Positions 47,806 through 56,974 of a stretch of DNA of 64,000 bases are shown here, piece by piece. Position numbers and translations under genes: made by a program. The DNA is from Tabrizicola oligotrophica (GTDB lineage Bacteria > Pseudomonadota > Alphaproteobacteria > Rhodobacterales > Rhodobacteraceae): the NCBI RefSeq assembly GCF_011008935.1, contig NZ_JAAIVJ010000003.1:1-64000 (forward strand). The letters are read 5' to 3'. Each line of letters starts with the position of its first letter. Within the stretch, counting starts at the first letter, position 1. The notes beneath the pieces are model-generated. The model had not been told where the DNA came from and did not search any database. It saw only the letters and a list, made by a program, of their open reading frames with translations.

Positions 47806-49251
47806 ATGCTCATCAAACGCGATTTCTACATCAACGGCCGCTGGGTGGCCCCGATCGCGGGCCGCGACTGCGAGGTCATCAACCCCTCGACCGAAGAGCC
47901 GGTGGCGGTGATCTCGCTCGGCTCCGAGGCCGATTGCGATGCCGCTGTTGCCGCCGCCAAGGCCGCATTTCCCGCATGGGCCGCGACCCCGCCCGCGTTG
48001 CGCCGCGCCGCCGTGGTGCGGATTCTGGAGCAATACGAGGCGCGCAAGGAGGAACTGGCCCGCGCCATGAGCCTGGAAATGGGCTCTCCCCTGAAACACG
48101 CGCGCGAGCAGCAGGCGCCCTGCCTGCCCTGGCATGCCGGCAACTTCCTGACCGCCTTCGACACGCTGCACTGGGACCGGCCCCTGGGCGACCATGCGCC
48201 GAACGACCGGATCCTTCTGGAGCCGATCGGAGTTGTCGGCCTGATCACGCCGTGGAACTGGCCGATGAACCAGATCGCGCTGAAGGCGATTCCGGCGATT
48301 CTGGCGGGATGCACCTGCGTGCTGAAACCGTCCGAGGAAAGCCCGCTGAACGCGATGATCTTCGCCGAATTCTGCCATGACGCCGGGTTGCCGCCGGGGG
48401 TGTTCAATCTGGTGAACGGCGATGGCGCGGGGGTGGGCAGCCGGCTGTCCAGCCACCCCGATGTCGAGATGATCTCCTTCACCGGCTCGACCCGCGCCGG
48501 GCGGGCGATCTCCAAGGCCGCCGCCGAGACGCTAAAGCGGGTGACGCTGGAACTGGGCGGCAAGGGCGCGAATGTGATCTTCGCCGATGCCGACGAGCGC
48601 GCGGTGGAGCGCGGGGTGCGGCACATGATGGACAACACCGGCCAGTCCTGCAACGCGCCTTCGCGGATGCTGGTTGAGCGCGGCATCTATGACAAGGCCG
48701 TTGAAATCGCTGCGAAAGTGGCCGGCGAAATCAAGACCGGCAATGCGCTGGAGGAGGGCTCGCATATCGGCCCGGTGGTGAACCGGCGCCAGTGGGACCA
48801 GATTCAGGGCTATATCCGGAAGGGTCTGGACGAGGGCGCGCGTCTGGCCGCCGGTGGTCCCGGCCTGCCGGAGGGCGTCAACCGCGGCTATTTCGTCAAG
48901 CCCACGGTCTTTGCCGATGTGGTGCCCGGCATGACCATCGAGCGCGAGGAAATCTTCGGGCCGGTGCTGTGCATGATCCCTTTCGAGGATGAGGCCGACG
49001 CCATCCGCATCGCCAATGACTCGCCCTATGGCCTGACCCATTACGTCCAGTCGCAGGACGGCGCGCGCCGCAACCGGATGGCGCGGGCGCTGAAGGCCGG
49101 GATGGTGCAGATGAATGGCAAGAGCCGCGCCGCCGGCTCGCCCTTTGGCGGGGTGAAATCCTCGGGCCGGGCGCGCGAGGGCGGCGTCTGGGGGCTGGAG
49201 GAGTTCCTAGAGGTCAAGGCGGTCTCGGCCTGGGATCCGGCGCAGGACTGA
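47806..49251 (+). CDS. Aldehyde dehydrogenase family protein
   Basis: A 481-residue aldehyde dehydrogenase with Asn151 (ITPWNWPM), Lys174 (VLKPSEESP), Glu249 (LELGGKG) and catalytic Cys282 (NTGQSCNAP). The NWP and SCNAP motifs are those of a bacterial branch close to glyceraldehyde-3-phosphate/betaine-type dehydrogenases with no settled substrate. AAGGAGGG lies six bases before ATG 47806. It is monocistronic, ended by a terminator. The following flavoenzyme, if it demethylates an N-methyl compound, would release formaldehyde, but the two have separate control regions. Confidence 0.87.
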   Translation: MLIKRDFYINGRWVAPIAGRDCEVINPSTEEPVAVISLGSEADCDAAVAAAKAAFPAWAATPPALRRAAVVRILEQYEARKEELARAMSLEMGSPLKHAREQQAPCLPWHAGNFLTAFDTLHWDRPLGDHAPNDRILLEPIGVVGLITPWNWPMNQIALKAIPAILAGCTCVLKPSEESPLNAMIFAEFCHDAGLPPGVFNLVNGDGAGVGSRLSSHPDVEMISFTGSTRAGRAISKAAAETLKRVTLELGGKGANVIFADADERAVERGVRHMMDNTGQSCNAPSRMLVERGIYDKAVEIAAKVAGEIKTGNALEEGSHIGPVVNRRQWDQIQGYIRKGLDEGARLAAGGPGLPEGVNRGYFVKPTVFADVVPGMTIEREEIFGPVLCMIPFEDEADAIRIANDSPYGLTHYVQSQDGARRNRMARALKAGMVQMNGKSRAAGSPFGGVKSSGRAREGGVWGLEEFLEVKAVSAWDPAQD

Positions 49252-49257
49252 GTGCGA

Positions 49258-49284
49258 AAGCCCCGGCGGCCCCGGGGCTTTTTT
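49258..49284 (+). terminator. Intrinsic terminator of aldehyde dehydrogenase gene
   Basis: A 9-bp stem AAGCCCCGG/CCGGGGCTT, 5-nt loop, six Ts. Confidence 0.92.
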
Positions 49285-49301
49285 GCCTGCGAAGAAAACT
49301 T

Positions 49302-49313
49302 GACACATGTGTC
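49302..49313. promoter_or_regulatory. Palindrome GACACATGTGTC before flavoenzyme gene
   Basis: A perfect 12-bp palindrome 41-52 bp before the start codon and overlapping a possible TTGACA -35 element (49300-49305). A repressor bound here would block RNA polymerase. Confidence 0.55.
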
Positions 49314-49353
49314 GATTTAGCATTCCCTTGGCCCATCAGCCGAGGAACCGACC

Positions 49354-51330
49354 ATGAGCCAGCATTCCCGCCTTCTCTCCCCCGTCAAACTGCGCGGCCA
49401 GACTCTGCGCAACCGCATCGTCTTTGGCGCCCATACCAACAACATGGCCGAGGGCGGGTTGCCGCTGGCGCGGCAGGGGGCCTATTGGCTCGAGCGGGCC
49501 TTGGGTGGGGCGGGCATGATTGTGACCGAGCCGGTGCCGGCGCATCGCACCGGGGTGCTGACGCAGGGCAATCTGGCCCATGAAAGCGACGCGGTGATCC
49601 CGCATTTCCGCGCCATCACCGAACAGGTGAAGGCGGCCGGCGCGGTGATCATCCAGCAGATCTACCACGTCGGCGCCCATGGCGATTCGGACCTGTCGTT
49701 CCAGCCGCATTGGTCGCCCTCGGGCGGGCCGTCCTACCATGACAGCGACGGCAGTCATAAGATGACCGAGGCCGAGATCGAGGAGATATTCGAGGCGCAT
49801 GCCGCCGCCGCCCGCCGGGCGCAGGCCTGCGGCTTTCAAGGGGTGGAGGTCTGGGCGGCCTATCACTCGCTCGTCGACCAGTTCTGGACGCCGTGGTCGA
49901 ACACTCGTGATGACAAATGGGGCGGATCCTTGGAAAACCGCACCCGGTTCTCGCGCGAGCTGATCGCCCGCATCCGCCGCGACTGCGGGCCCGAGTTCAT
50001 CATCGGCCTCGCCATCAGCTATTCGCCCGCCTATTCGGTTTCGCTTTCCGCCGATGAGCTGTGCGAGATTGTCGCGCTGCATGACGCGACGGGGGAGGTC
50101 GACTATTTCACCTGCGGCTATGGCAGCTATCTGGAGTTCGAAGGCATCATCCCCGCCTTCACCGAGGGCGAAAAGCTGACAACGCCGATGACGGCGCGGC
50201 TGAAGGCGGTGGTAAGCCACGCGCTCATCACGTCAGAGGCCGGGGTGCGCACGCCGGACAATGCCGAAACCATCCTGTCGGCGGGCGAGGCGGACATGGT
50301 GTCGATCGTGCGCGGGCAGATTGCCGATCCGCATCTGGCGCGCAAGGTGACGGAAGGCCGGGCCGAGGACATTCGGGGCTGCATCTCGTGCAACCAGATG
50401 TGCTGGGGTCGCCGGTCGCGCGATTACTGGATTTCCTGCCTCATCAACCCTTCGGTCGGGCGGGAATGGGAATGGGGGGGCGACCGTTTCACGCCCGCCG
50501 GAACCCCGAAATCGGTGCTGGTCGTCGGCGCCGGGCCAGCGGGGCTTGAAGCAGCGCGGGTGGCGGCGGAACGCGGGCACCGGGTGGAAATCGTCGAGGC
50601 GCTGCCGGTGATCGGCGGGCAGTTCCGGCTGGCGGGCATGCAGCCGCGCCGGGCGCAGATCCTTGACCTGATGGAGTGGTATGAGCGGCAGTTCGACAAG
50701 CTGGGCGTGACGCTGCGGCTGAACAGCTTTCTTGATGACGACGAGATTGCCGCCCATCCGGCGGAGGTGGTGGTGCTGGCCACCGGCTCTTTGCCCGACG
50801 AGACCGGCTTCCAGCGCTGGCAACCGCATCTGGCCAGCCTGCCGGGGGTCGAGCTGGGCGGGGTCTGGTCGCCCGAGGCGGCGATGCGGCGCGAGGCGCG
50901 GCTGGGCGATGCGGTGGTGCTTTATGACGAAGGGTCGAACTGGCGCGGGGTCGGCACGGCATGGGCGCTGGCCGAGCGTGGGCATCAGGTGACCATCGTC
51001 ACGCCCGAGCCCTTTGTCGGCAAGGAGATTGCCCGCACCTCGGCGGATGGCTCGGCGCGGCGCAAGCTGGCCAAGTTGGGGGTAAAGTTCCTGACCGAGC
51101 ATTGCCTGACGCGCTGGCATGGCAACGGCGTGACAGTGAAGAATTTCCTGACCGGCGAGGAGGAAACCCTGCCGGCCAGCGGGCTGGTGATGGCGACCAC
51201 CAACCGCAGCTTCGACCCCTGGCCCGAAGGCTTTGCCGGCAAGGCGACCCACCGGATCGGCGATTGCGCCGCGCCGCGGCTGGCGGCCTATGCCTTCCAC
51301 GAGGGGCGGAAGCTGGCGCTGGGTCTGTGA
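49354..51330 (+). CDS. FMN/Fe-S/FAD oxidoreductase (trimethylamine dehydrogenase-like)
   Basis: A 658-residue three-part flavoenzyme: FMN barrel (1-370), 4Fe-4S cluster on Cys343, Cys346, Cys350 and Cys362, and FAD/NAD-like domains ([22 protein letters not shown] near 390). Unlike FadH it lacks the SEGY dyad and instead has WAAYHSLVDQFWTPWSNTR at 167-185, as in dimethylamine/trimethylamine and N-methylproline (stachydrine) demethylating enzymes. It probably removes N-methyl groups from a quaternary or tertiary amine, but the substrate is open. Preceded by its own palindromic operator; converges with an RNA pseudouridine synthase. Confidence 0.8.
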   Translation: MSQHSRLLSPVKLRGQTLRNRIVFGAHTNNMAEGGLPLARQGAYWLERALGGAGMIVTEPVPAHRTGVLTQGNLAHESDAVIPHFRAITEQVKAAGAVIIQQIYHVGAHGDSDLSFQPHWSPSGGPSYHDSDGSHKMTEAEIEEIFEAHAAAARRAQACGFQGVEVWAAYHSLVDQFWTPWSNTRDDKWGGSLENRTRFSRELIARIRRDCGPEFIIGLAISYSPAYSVSLSADELCEIVALHDATGEVDYFTCGYGSYLEFEGIIPAFTEGEKLTTPMTARLKAVVSHALITSEAGVRTPDNAETILSAGEADMVSIVRGQIADPHLARKVTEGRAEDIRGCISCNQMCWGRRSRDYWISCLINPSVGREWEWGGDRFTPAGTPKSVLVVGAGPAGLEAARVAAERGHRVEIVEALPVIGGQFRLAGMQPRRAQILDLMEWYERQFDKLGVTLRLNSFLDDDEIAAHPAEVVVLATGSLPDETGFQRWQPHLASLPGVELGGVWSPEAAMRREARLGDAVVLYDEGSNWRGVGTAWALAERGHQVTIVTPEPFVGKEIARTSADGSARRKLAKLGVKFLTEHCLTRWHGNGVTVKNFLTGEEETLPASGLVMATTNRSFDPWPEGFAGKATHRIGDCAAPRLAAYAFHEGRKLALGL

Positions 51331-51337
51331 CCCGGCG

Positions 51338-51991
51338 CTAGAACGGGCAGGGGGCAGTGAACTCTACCCAGGCGCCGGTTCCGGGGTGATGCAGACCCAG
51401 CGTTTCGGCATGCAGCATCAGCCGGGGATAATCCGTCGCCGCGCCCGTGGCATAGATCGGGTCGCCCAGGATCGGATGGCCCAGCGCCAGCATATGCACC
51501 CGGAGCTGGTGGCTGCGGCCGGTTTTCGGGAACAGCCGCACCCGGGTTTCGCCGGACGCGCGGCCGATCACCTGCCAGTCGGTCTGCGCCGGCCGGCCAT
51601 GCTCATGGCTGACCATCTGGCGCGGCCGGTTCGGCCAGTCGGCGCAAAGCGGCAGGTCCACATGCCCAGCGTCGCCGACGATCTCGCCCGCCACCCGCGC
51701 GACATAGGTCTTCTTCGCCCGGCGCTGCTCGAACTCCTGCCCGAGAAACCCCTGCGCCGGTTTGGTCTTGGCAAAGATCATCACGCCCGAGGTGTCGCAA
51801 TCCAGCCGATGCACCAGCAGCGTGTTCCACTGCGCGGCCTGCAGGCGGGAAATCAGGCAATCCGCCCGCCCCTCCAGCTTTCCGGGCACCGACAGCAAGC
51901 CCGCCGGCTTGTTCGCTACCAGAACCAGATCGTCCTGATAGAGGATGTCCAGCGGCACATCCGGCGGCTGATAATCGAACTCGGGCCTCAT
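51338..51991 (-). CDS. RluA-family pseudouridine synthase
   Basis: A 217-residue pseudouridine synthase. The catalytic Asp64 is in VHRLDCDTSGVMIFAKT; VANKPAGLLSVPG before it and FPKTGRSHQLRVHMLALGHPILGD after it complete the RluA pattern. There is no S4 domain, so it is of the short RluA type acting on 23S rRNA U746 and/or tRNA U32. ATG 51991 overlaps the upstream gene's stop by ATGA; an open frame beyond this start is antisense noise. Confidence 0.9.
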   Translation of the reverse strand: MRPEFDYQPPDVPLDILYQDDLVLVANKPAGLLSVPGKLEGRADCLISRLQAAQWNTLLVHRLDCDTSGVMIFAKTKPAQGFLGQEFEQRRAKKTYVARVAGEIVGDAGHVDLPLCADWPNRPRQMVSHEHGRPAQTDWQVIGRASGETRVRLFPKTGRSHQLRVHMLALGHPILGDPIYATGAATDYPRLMLHAETLGLHHPGTGAWVEFTAPCPF

Positions 51992-52884
51992 GCGATGCCG
52001 TGGCCCGCGGCCCGCAGCGCCGCCCCAAGGTGGCGGATATGGGCCGGGCCAACCTCGCAGCAGCCGCCGACAATGGTCGCGCCCATGTCCACCCAGCGCA
52101 GGGCGAAGGCGGCGTATTTCTCGGGCGTCAGGTCGTGGCGGGCGCAATAGTCCGGGGCGTCGTCGGTTTCGGGTAGCGGCAGGCTGGAGATTTCCGAGAA
52201 CCCGTTGGCATAGGCGCCGAAAGGCCGGCCCATACCGGCAAGGACCGCCAGCGCGGCCTCCATCGCCTCGGGCATCGAGCAATTGGCCAGCACGGCGGCA
52301 GTCGGATGTTCGGCAATCACCCCTGCCAGCCCGGCCACCGGCTCGCCCGAGCGCAGGCGCGACCCGTCACGGTCATCGACCGAGACCGAAAGCCAGACCG
52401 GCCTGCCGGCCGCCTGCGCCCCGGCAAGCGCCCCCCGGCAGAGATCGAGCGAGGACATGGTTTCGCACAGGATCACATCGACATGCGGCGCCATCAGCGC
52501 CGCCTTCTCGGCATAAAGCGCGGTCGAGACCGCGACGGGCGGCGTCAGATCGGGCCGGTAGCTTTCGCCCAACGGCCCCATCGACCCCGCGATGATCCCC
52601 CGGCCCGCCTCGGCCCGCGCTTCATGCGCTTCCATCAGGGCGCGCAGGTGCAGCGCATGATAGTAATGGTCCAGCCCGACGCCGATCAGCCGGTCGTGCA
52701 GGATGTTGTAGGTGTTGGTGGTGGCCACCGTCGCCCCGGCGGCGAAGTAATCTGCATGGATGGCCTTCACCAGCCCCGGGTGGTCGATCATCACGCGGGT
52801 GGCCCAGAGCGGCGTCGGCTCGTCACCGGAACGCGCGACAAGCTCCTGCCCCATGCCGCCGTCAAGCAGGGTAATCAGCGCCAT
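51988..52884 (-). CDS. Homocysteine S-methyltransferase family protein
   Basis: A 298-residue enzyme with the Hcy-binding barrel. Motifs are LLDGGMGQELV at the N-terminus, TTNTYNI, VLANCS with the first zinc cysteine, and the terminal GGCCEVGP (Cys275, Cys276). It transfers a methyl group from S-methylmethionine or betaine-like donors to homocysteine; which donor is not decidable. It lies between a LysE exporter gene and the RluA gene, overlapping the latter by 4 bp and following the former by 2 bp. Confidence 0.88.
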   Translation of the reverse strand: MALITLLDGGMGQELVARSGDEPTPLWATRVMIDHPGLVKAIHADYFAAGATVATTNTYNILHDRLIGVGLDHYYHALHLRALMEAHEARAEAGRGIIAGSMGPLGESYRPDLTPPVAVSTALYAEKAALMAPHVDVILCETMSSLDLCRGALAGAQAAGRPVWLSVSVDDRDGSRLRSGEPVAGLAGVIAEHPTAAVLANCSMPEAMEAALAVLAGMGRPFGAYANGFSEISSLPLPETDDAPDYCARHDLTPEKYAAFALRWVDMGATIVGGCCEVGPAHIRHLGAALRAAGHGIA

Positions 52885-52886
52885 GG

Positions 52887-53498
52887 TCAGTCCTTCAGCA
52901 TCCGCAGCGCCATCAGGCCAAAGACCCCGGCGGCAAGTTTGTTCATCCCGCCCATGCGGGCCGAAAATGCCGCGCCCGCCCAACCGGCCAGCGCGCCGTA
53001 TCCGGCGGTAACGCACATGCCGGTCAGGGTAAAGACTGCGCCGAGGATCAGAATCTGCTGCCAGACCGGCCCGCGCGCCGGGTCGGTGAACTGCGGCAGG
53101 AAGGCCAGCACGAACAGTGCAACCTTGGGGTTCAGCGCATTGGTGACGAACCCCCGCCAGAAGGCCCGGGACAGGCTGGCGACACCGGTGCCCGCCGGCG
53201 CGGGACCGGCGGTCCAGGCGCCCCAGGCCAGATAAAGCAGATAGCCCGCGCCGAACCAGCGCAGGCCCGTCATGGCGGCGGGATGCGCGGCCAGCAGCGC
53301 CGCAACGCCCAGCGCCGCCAGCCCGACATGCCAGAAGCCGCCAAGCCCGACGCCCGCGCCGGCCGCCATTCCGGCGCGCGGCCCACCTGCCATGCCGCTT
53401 GCAGTGGCGAACATCACGTCTGCCCCCGGCGTCAGGTTCAGCAAGATACCAGCCGAGGTGAAGGCCAGCAGGGTTTCCAGAGGAACAAGATCGAACAT
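52887..53498 (-). CDS. LysE-family amino acid exporter
   Basis: A 203-residue inner-membrane protein with six helices. The LysE/RhtB signature is LLNLTPGADVMFATASGMAGGPRAGMAAGAGVGLG, and the FVTNALNPKVALFVLAFLPQF segment is also typical. It exports amino acids such as homoserine, threonine or lysine. The close link to a homocysteine methyltransferase suggests balancing of sulfur or methyl amino acid pools, as inference. First gene of a three-gene minus-strand operon. Confidence 0.9.
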   Translation of the reverse strand: MFDLVPLETLLAFTSAGILLNLTPGADVMFATASGMAGGPRAGMAAGAGVGLGGFWHVGLAALGVAALLAAHPAAMTGLRWFGAGYLLYLAWGAWTAGPAPAGTGVASLSRAFWRGFVTNALNPKVALFVLAFLPQFTDPARGPVWQQILILGAVFTLTGMCVTAGYGALAGWAGAAFSARMGGMNKLAAGVFGLMALRMLKD

Positions 53499-53591
53499 GG
53501 CCGCAGCATCGGGGCGAAGATCGGGAAGATCAAGAGAGGTGATTTGACCTTTCGCGCCCGCCGGGCCAGCCTTGGCCCCGGAGGTGCCGCC

Positions 53592-54014
53592 ATGGAGTAC
53601 GAAACCGTTCCCGCCCGTGACTTCGGCCATGCGCTCCGCGCGACCAGCGTCAATCTGTTGTGCCGGGATGTTCCCGCCGAGGTGGCCTTTCTGACCACGG
53701 TGTTCGGCATGACCGCCCACCGGGTGAGCCGCGACTTCGCCATTCTCTTGCACGCGGACCAACCCCTGCAACTGCATTCCGACGCCGCCTATGCCAGCCA
53801 CCCGCTGCCGTCCCTTCTGCCGGAAGCCGGGCCACGCGGTGCCGGTGTCGAGATTCGCCTGCACGAGGCCGACCCCGACAAGGCCGCGGCGCGGACCGAA
53901 GAGGCCGGGGGCGTGGTGCTGCAGCCCCCCACCGACAAACCGGGCCACGGGCTGCGCGAGGCGGTGATCCTGTCGCCCTCGGGCTATGCCTTCGTGCCCT
54001 CGCGCCGGATCTGA
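53592..54014 (+). CDS. VOC-family (glyoxalase-like) protein
   Basis: A 140-residue protein of the vicinal oxygen chelate fold with the paired beta-alpha-beta-beta-beta pattern (ATSVNLLCRDVPAEVAFLTTVFGMTAHR at the start, AVILSPSGYAFVPS at the end). Only one half of the usual metal site is obvious, so binding rather than catalysis is possible. It converges with the pterin dehydratase gene, overlapping by 31 bp. Confidence 0.75.
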   Translation: MEYETVPARDFGHALRATSVNLLCRDVPAEVAFLTTVFGMTAHRVSRDFAILLHADQPLQLHSDAAYASHPLPSLLPEAGPRGAGVEIRLHEADPDKAAARTEEAGGVVLQPPTDKPGHGLREAVILSPSGYAFVPSRRI

Positions 54015-54355
54015 CACAGGCAGGAAATCGGCTCTGCATGGTCGCGGATCACCTCTGCCGGCCCGGCAAGACGGTCCATCCGGCGCGCAAGGTCGATGTC
54101 CAGCGTCGACAGCCCCTCGCAATCATGGGTGGTGAGCGTGACATCGACGATGTTGAACCGGTTGGTCCATTCCGGATGGTGGTTCGCTTTTTCCGCCGCG
54201 AGCGCCGCGCGGGACATGAAGCCCCAGGCTTCGGAAAAGGACCGGAACTTCCAGACCTTGCGGATGGCATCGCGGTCCGGCACCGGCCCCCAGCCGGTTT
54301 CGCCCAAGGGCGGCAGCGCGGTCTCGCGTTCGGCTATGGTCAAGCGGTCCATCAT
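53984..54355 (-). CDS. 4a-hydroxytetrahydrobiopterin dehydratase
   Basis: A 123-residue pterin-4a-carbinolamine dehydratase. The active-site motif is complete: His59, His60, Pro61, Trp63 (ANHHPEW) and His77 (TTHDCEGLSTLD). It recycles the pterin cofactor of aromatic amino acid hydroxylases, although no phenylalanine hydroxylase is in the window, and may act with molybdopterin instead. Its start overlaps the glutathione transferase stop by ATGA. Confidence 0.9.
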   Translation of the reverse strand: MMDRLTIAERETALPPLGETGWGPVPDRDAIRKVWKFRSFSEAWGFMSRAALAAEKANHHPEWTNRFNIVDVTLTTHDCEGLSTLDIDLARRMDRLAGPAEVIRDHAEPISCLCQIRREGTKA

Positions 54356-54957
54356 GCCCCCCTTTTCATCAGCGCATCATCCAGCGCGTTTGCCCGCACC
54401 AGGGCCGGGCGGCCCTTGATCCGGTCCCAATAGGCCACCAGCTCTGGCGTGGCCGGCAGCGTGTCAAAGCCCAGCCCCCAGCCGATCTGGCTGCCGACAT
54501 AGACATCTGCCGCCGAAAACCGATCACCACAGAAATAGCGGTTCGCGCCAAGATGGCCAGATAGCGTGGACAGAACATCCGCCATGCTGCCATAGCCGAC
54601 GCGGCCTTTCATCTCGGGTGCAGGCTCCCACCCCATCGAGCCATTGACGACGGCCTGTTCCAGCGGACCGGCGCCAAAGAACATCCAGCGAAAGAACTCG
54701 CCCCGGCGGACCGGCAACAGACCGGAGTCGGGGAAAACCTCGGCCAGATAGGTACAGATTGCCGCCGCCTCGGTGATGATCTGGTCATCATGCACCAGCG
54801 CCGGCACCTTGCCCATCGGGTTCACCGCCAGATAGGTCGGGGCCTTCATCATGGCACCAAAGGCCAGCACAACCGTCTGATAGGGCCGGCCAATCTCTTC
54901 CAGCATCCAGCGGACCATGCGGCCGCGCGACATGGGGTTGGTGTAGAAGGTCAGCAT
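54352..54957 (-). CDS. Glutathione S-transferase family protein
   Basis: A 201-residue GST. The N-terminal thioredoxin fold has MLTFYTNPMSRGRMVRWMLEE with a catalytic serine candidate (Ser10), NPMGKVPALV and the EAAAICTYLAE glutathione-binding segment. The helical C-terminal domain carries FSAADVYVGSQIGWG. Detoxification or a specific isomerase role cannot be told apart. It is coupled to the downstream pterin dehydratase. Confidence 0.88.
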   Translation of the reverse strand: MLTFYTNPMSRGRMVRWMLEEIGRPYQTVVLAFGAMMKAPTYLAVNPMGKVPALVHDDQIITEAAAICTYLAEVFPDSGLLPVRRGEFFRWMFFGAGPLEQAVVNGSMGWEPAPEMKGRVGYGSMADVLSTLSGHLGANRYFCGDRFSAADVYVGSQIGWGLGFDTLPATPELVAYWDRIKGRPALVRANALDDALMKRGA

Positions 54958-54977
54958 GTCGGCTCCTGTCGCCCTTG

Positions 54978-56138
54978 TCAGCTTTCCCCATCCACTTTCC
55001 GGAACGGACCATAAGCGGTCAAGACCTCTATCTCCTCGCCCACGGCGCGGCGTTCCTGATCCAGATAGCGCGCCACTGCCCGCGCAAGACCGGGATCGGC
55101 GATCCAATGCAGCGAGTGGGTTGCGTGTGGCAGATAGCCCCGTGCCAGTTTGTGCTCCCCCTGCGCCCCGGCCTCGACCCGGGAAAGGCCCCGGGCAATG
55201 GCCCAGTCGATGGCCTGATAGTAGCACAGTTCGAAATGCAGGCAGGGGTAATCGGCGATGCAACCCCAGTACCGACCATAAAGCGCCTCGCGTCCGATGA
55301 AGTTCAACGCCCCGGCGACAGGCCGCGCCCCGTCAAAGGCCAGCACCAGCAGCACGTCGCCGCGCATGCTGCGGTGGATCTCGTCAAAGAACCCGCGTGT
55401 CAGGTAGGGCCGGCCCCATTTGCGACCGCCGGTGTCTTGATAGAAGGCCCAGAAGGCATCCCAATGGGCAGAGGTGATCTCTTCGCCAGTCAGGGCGCGG
55501 AGGGTCAGCCCATGGGCCAGTGCGGTTTCGCGTTCCTTGCGGATCATCTTGCGCTTGCGGCTGGACAGATCGGCCAGAAACGCCGCGAAATCGGCGTAAC
55601 CCCGGTTTTCCCAATGGAACTGCTGGGTGATGCGATGCAGCGTGCCCTGCACCCCGGCCAGCGCCAGCGCCTCCGCCTCGGTGCAGAAGGTGATGTGCAG
55701 CGAGGACAGGCCGTTGGCCTTCGTCACCGCGATCGCCGCCTGCATGAGCGTCGCGCGAAGGGTCTCGGGGCCAAGAAAGCGCCGGCCCGTCACCGGCGTA
55801 AACGGCACGGCACCCTGCAATTTCGGGTAATAACGCCCACCTGCGCGGTCGTAGGCCTCGGCCCAGCCGTGATCGAAGATGTATTCGCCCTGACTGTGCG
55901 TCTTGACGTAAAGCGGCATCGCCGCGACCACCCGGTCATCGTGCCGCACCACCAGCGGCCGGGCCTGCCAGCCCGTGCCCGCGCCGGTCGAGGTGGAGGC
56001 TTCCAGCGCCAGCAGGAAGCGATGGGTGGTGAAAGGATCCAGCGCCCGGCCCGAAACCGCCTCGGGGCAGGCAAGCGCATCCCAGATCTCCGCCGGGATT
56101 GCCGCCATGTTTTCAAGCAGTTCGACCGTCTCGGCCAC
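54978..56138 (-). CDS. GNAT-like protein, DUF482/FemAB-type
   Basis: A 386-residue protein of the DUF482 family (GNAT/FemAB fold). Conserved segments include PLVVRHDDRVVAAMPLYVKTHSQGEYIFDHGWAEAY, RKRKMIRKERE, GRKWGRPYLTRGFFDEIH and HFELCYYQAIDWAIARGLSRVEAGAQGEHKLARGYLP. Relatives are thought to attach amino acids or acyl groups in cell-envelope synthesis; no substrate is known. Twenty base pairs separate it from the GST gene downstream. Confidence 0.83.
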   Translation of the reverse strand: MAETVELLENMAAIPAEIWDALACPEAVSGRALDPFTTHRFLLALEASTSTGAGTGWQARPLVVRHDDRVVAAMPLYVKTHSQGEYIFDHGWAEAYDRAGGRYYPKLQGAVPFTPVTGRRFLGPETLRATLMQAAIAVTKANGLSSLHITFCTEAEALALAGVQGTLHRITQQFHWENRGYADFAAFLADLSSRKRKMIRKERETALAHGLTLRALTGEEITSAHWDAFWAFYQDTGGRKWGRPYLTRGFFDEIHRSMRGDVLLVLAFDGARPVAGALNFIGREALYGRYWGCIADYPCLHFELCYYQAIDWAIARGLSRVEAGAQGEHKLARGYLPHATHSLHWIADPGLARAVARYLDQERRAVGEEIEVLTAYGPFRKVDGES

Positions 56139-56193
56139 GCAGAAGCCCTCGGGGGAAATTGCAACGCAAAGGATGCAACCCCCGACCGAAAGG

Positions 56194-56964
56194 TCAAGCC
56201 GGAAGCGACGCCAGATAGCCTTCGAAGGTCACATTGTCGGCAACCTTGCGGGCAAGGCTCTCCTCCTGCGGGCTGCGGATGGTCCAGGTCAGGATCGCGG
56301 CCCCGCCGGCCTTCAGCGCGGCGACACGCGGGCTGGCCAGATCGGCGGCCTCGTGGCTGATGAACGACGCCCCGACCCGGTCGTAATCGGCGATATGGCG
56401 CAACTCGTCGCAGCGCGCCGGCGGCAGGGGCGCCCAGCCGTCATGGTCATAGGCCGCCGTTGTCAGCCCGTGTGGGACGGCGGGGGCAAGGCGGGCCATG
56501 TTGGCCACCGCATGCGGGTTGAAGGACATCACGGCAACCGGCGCCTGATAGCCAGCCAGGGCCCGCGTCACCGCCGCCTCCAGCCGTCCGTCGGTTTCGG
56601 CCATGCGGTCGGTCTGGTCCTTGATCTCGATCAGCACCGGCACGCGGCCCGCCACCAGCGCCAGCACCTCGGGCAAGGTCGGGATGCAATCGTCGCAATC
56701 GCGCAAGCGGATGCGGCCCAGTTCGGCGGCGGTATAGTCCTTCACAAAGCCCGTGGCGTCGGTCAGGCGCTCCAGCCATTCGTCATGGAACACCACCGCC
56801 TGACCGTCCGCGGTGCCCTGCACGTCGATCTCGATGCCATAGCCCGCTGCCACGGCCGCACGAATGGCCGCGGGCGAGTTTTCGGGCCGCCGCTCGGCCC
56901 GGTTGTGCAGGGCACGATGGGCAAGCGGCAGGCGCAGGAACACGGCAGGCAGGGGCATCGTCAT
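56194..56964 (-). CDS. Glycerophosphodiester phosphodiesterase
   Basis: A 256-residue GDPD TIM barrel, cytosolic (no signal peptide), hydrolysing glycerophosphodiesters to glycerol 3-phosphate. The catalytic pattern is HRALHNRAERRPENS (His16, Glu28, Asn29), EIDVQGTADGQAVVFHDEWLERLTDATG with the metal acids and second His, and a later IEIKDQ. It follows the RidA gene by 10 bp on the same strand. Confidence 0.92.
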   Translation of the reverse strand: MTMPLPAVFLRLPLAHRALHNRAERRPENSPAAIRAAVAAGYGIEIDVQGTADGQAVVFHDEWLERLTDATGFVKDYTAAELGRIRLRDCDDCIPTLPEVLALVAGRVPVLIEIKDQTDRMAETDGRLEAAVTRALAGYQAPVAVMSFNPHAVANMARLAPAVPHGLTTAAYDHDGWAPLPPARCDELRHIADYDRVGASFISHEAADLASPRVAALKAGGAAILTWTIRSPQEESLARKVADNVTFEGYLASLPA

Positions 56965-56974
56965 GGCCGTGCGC

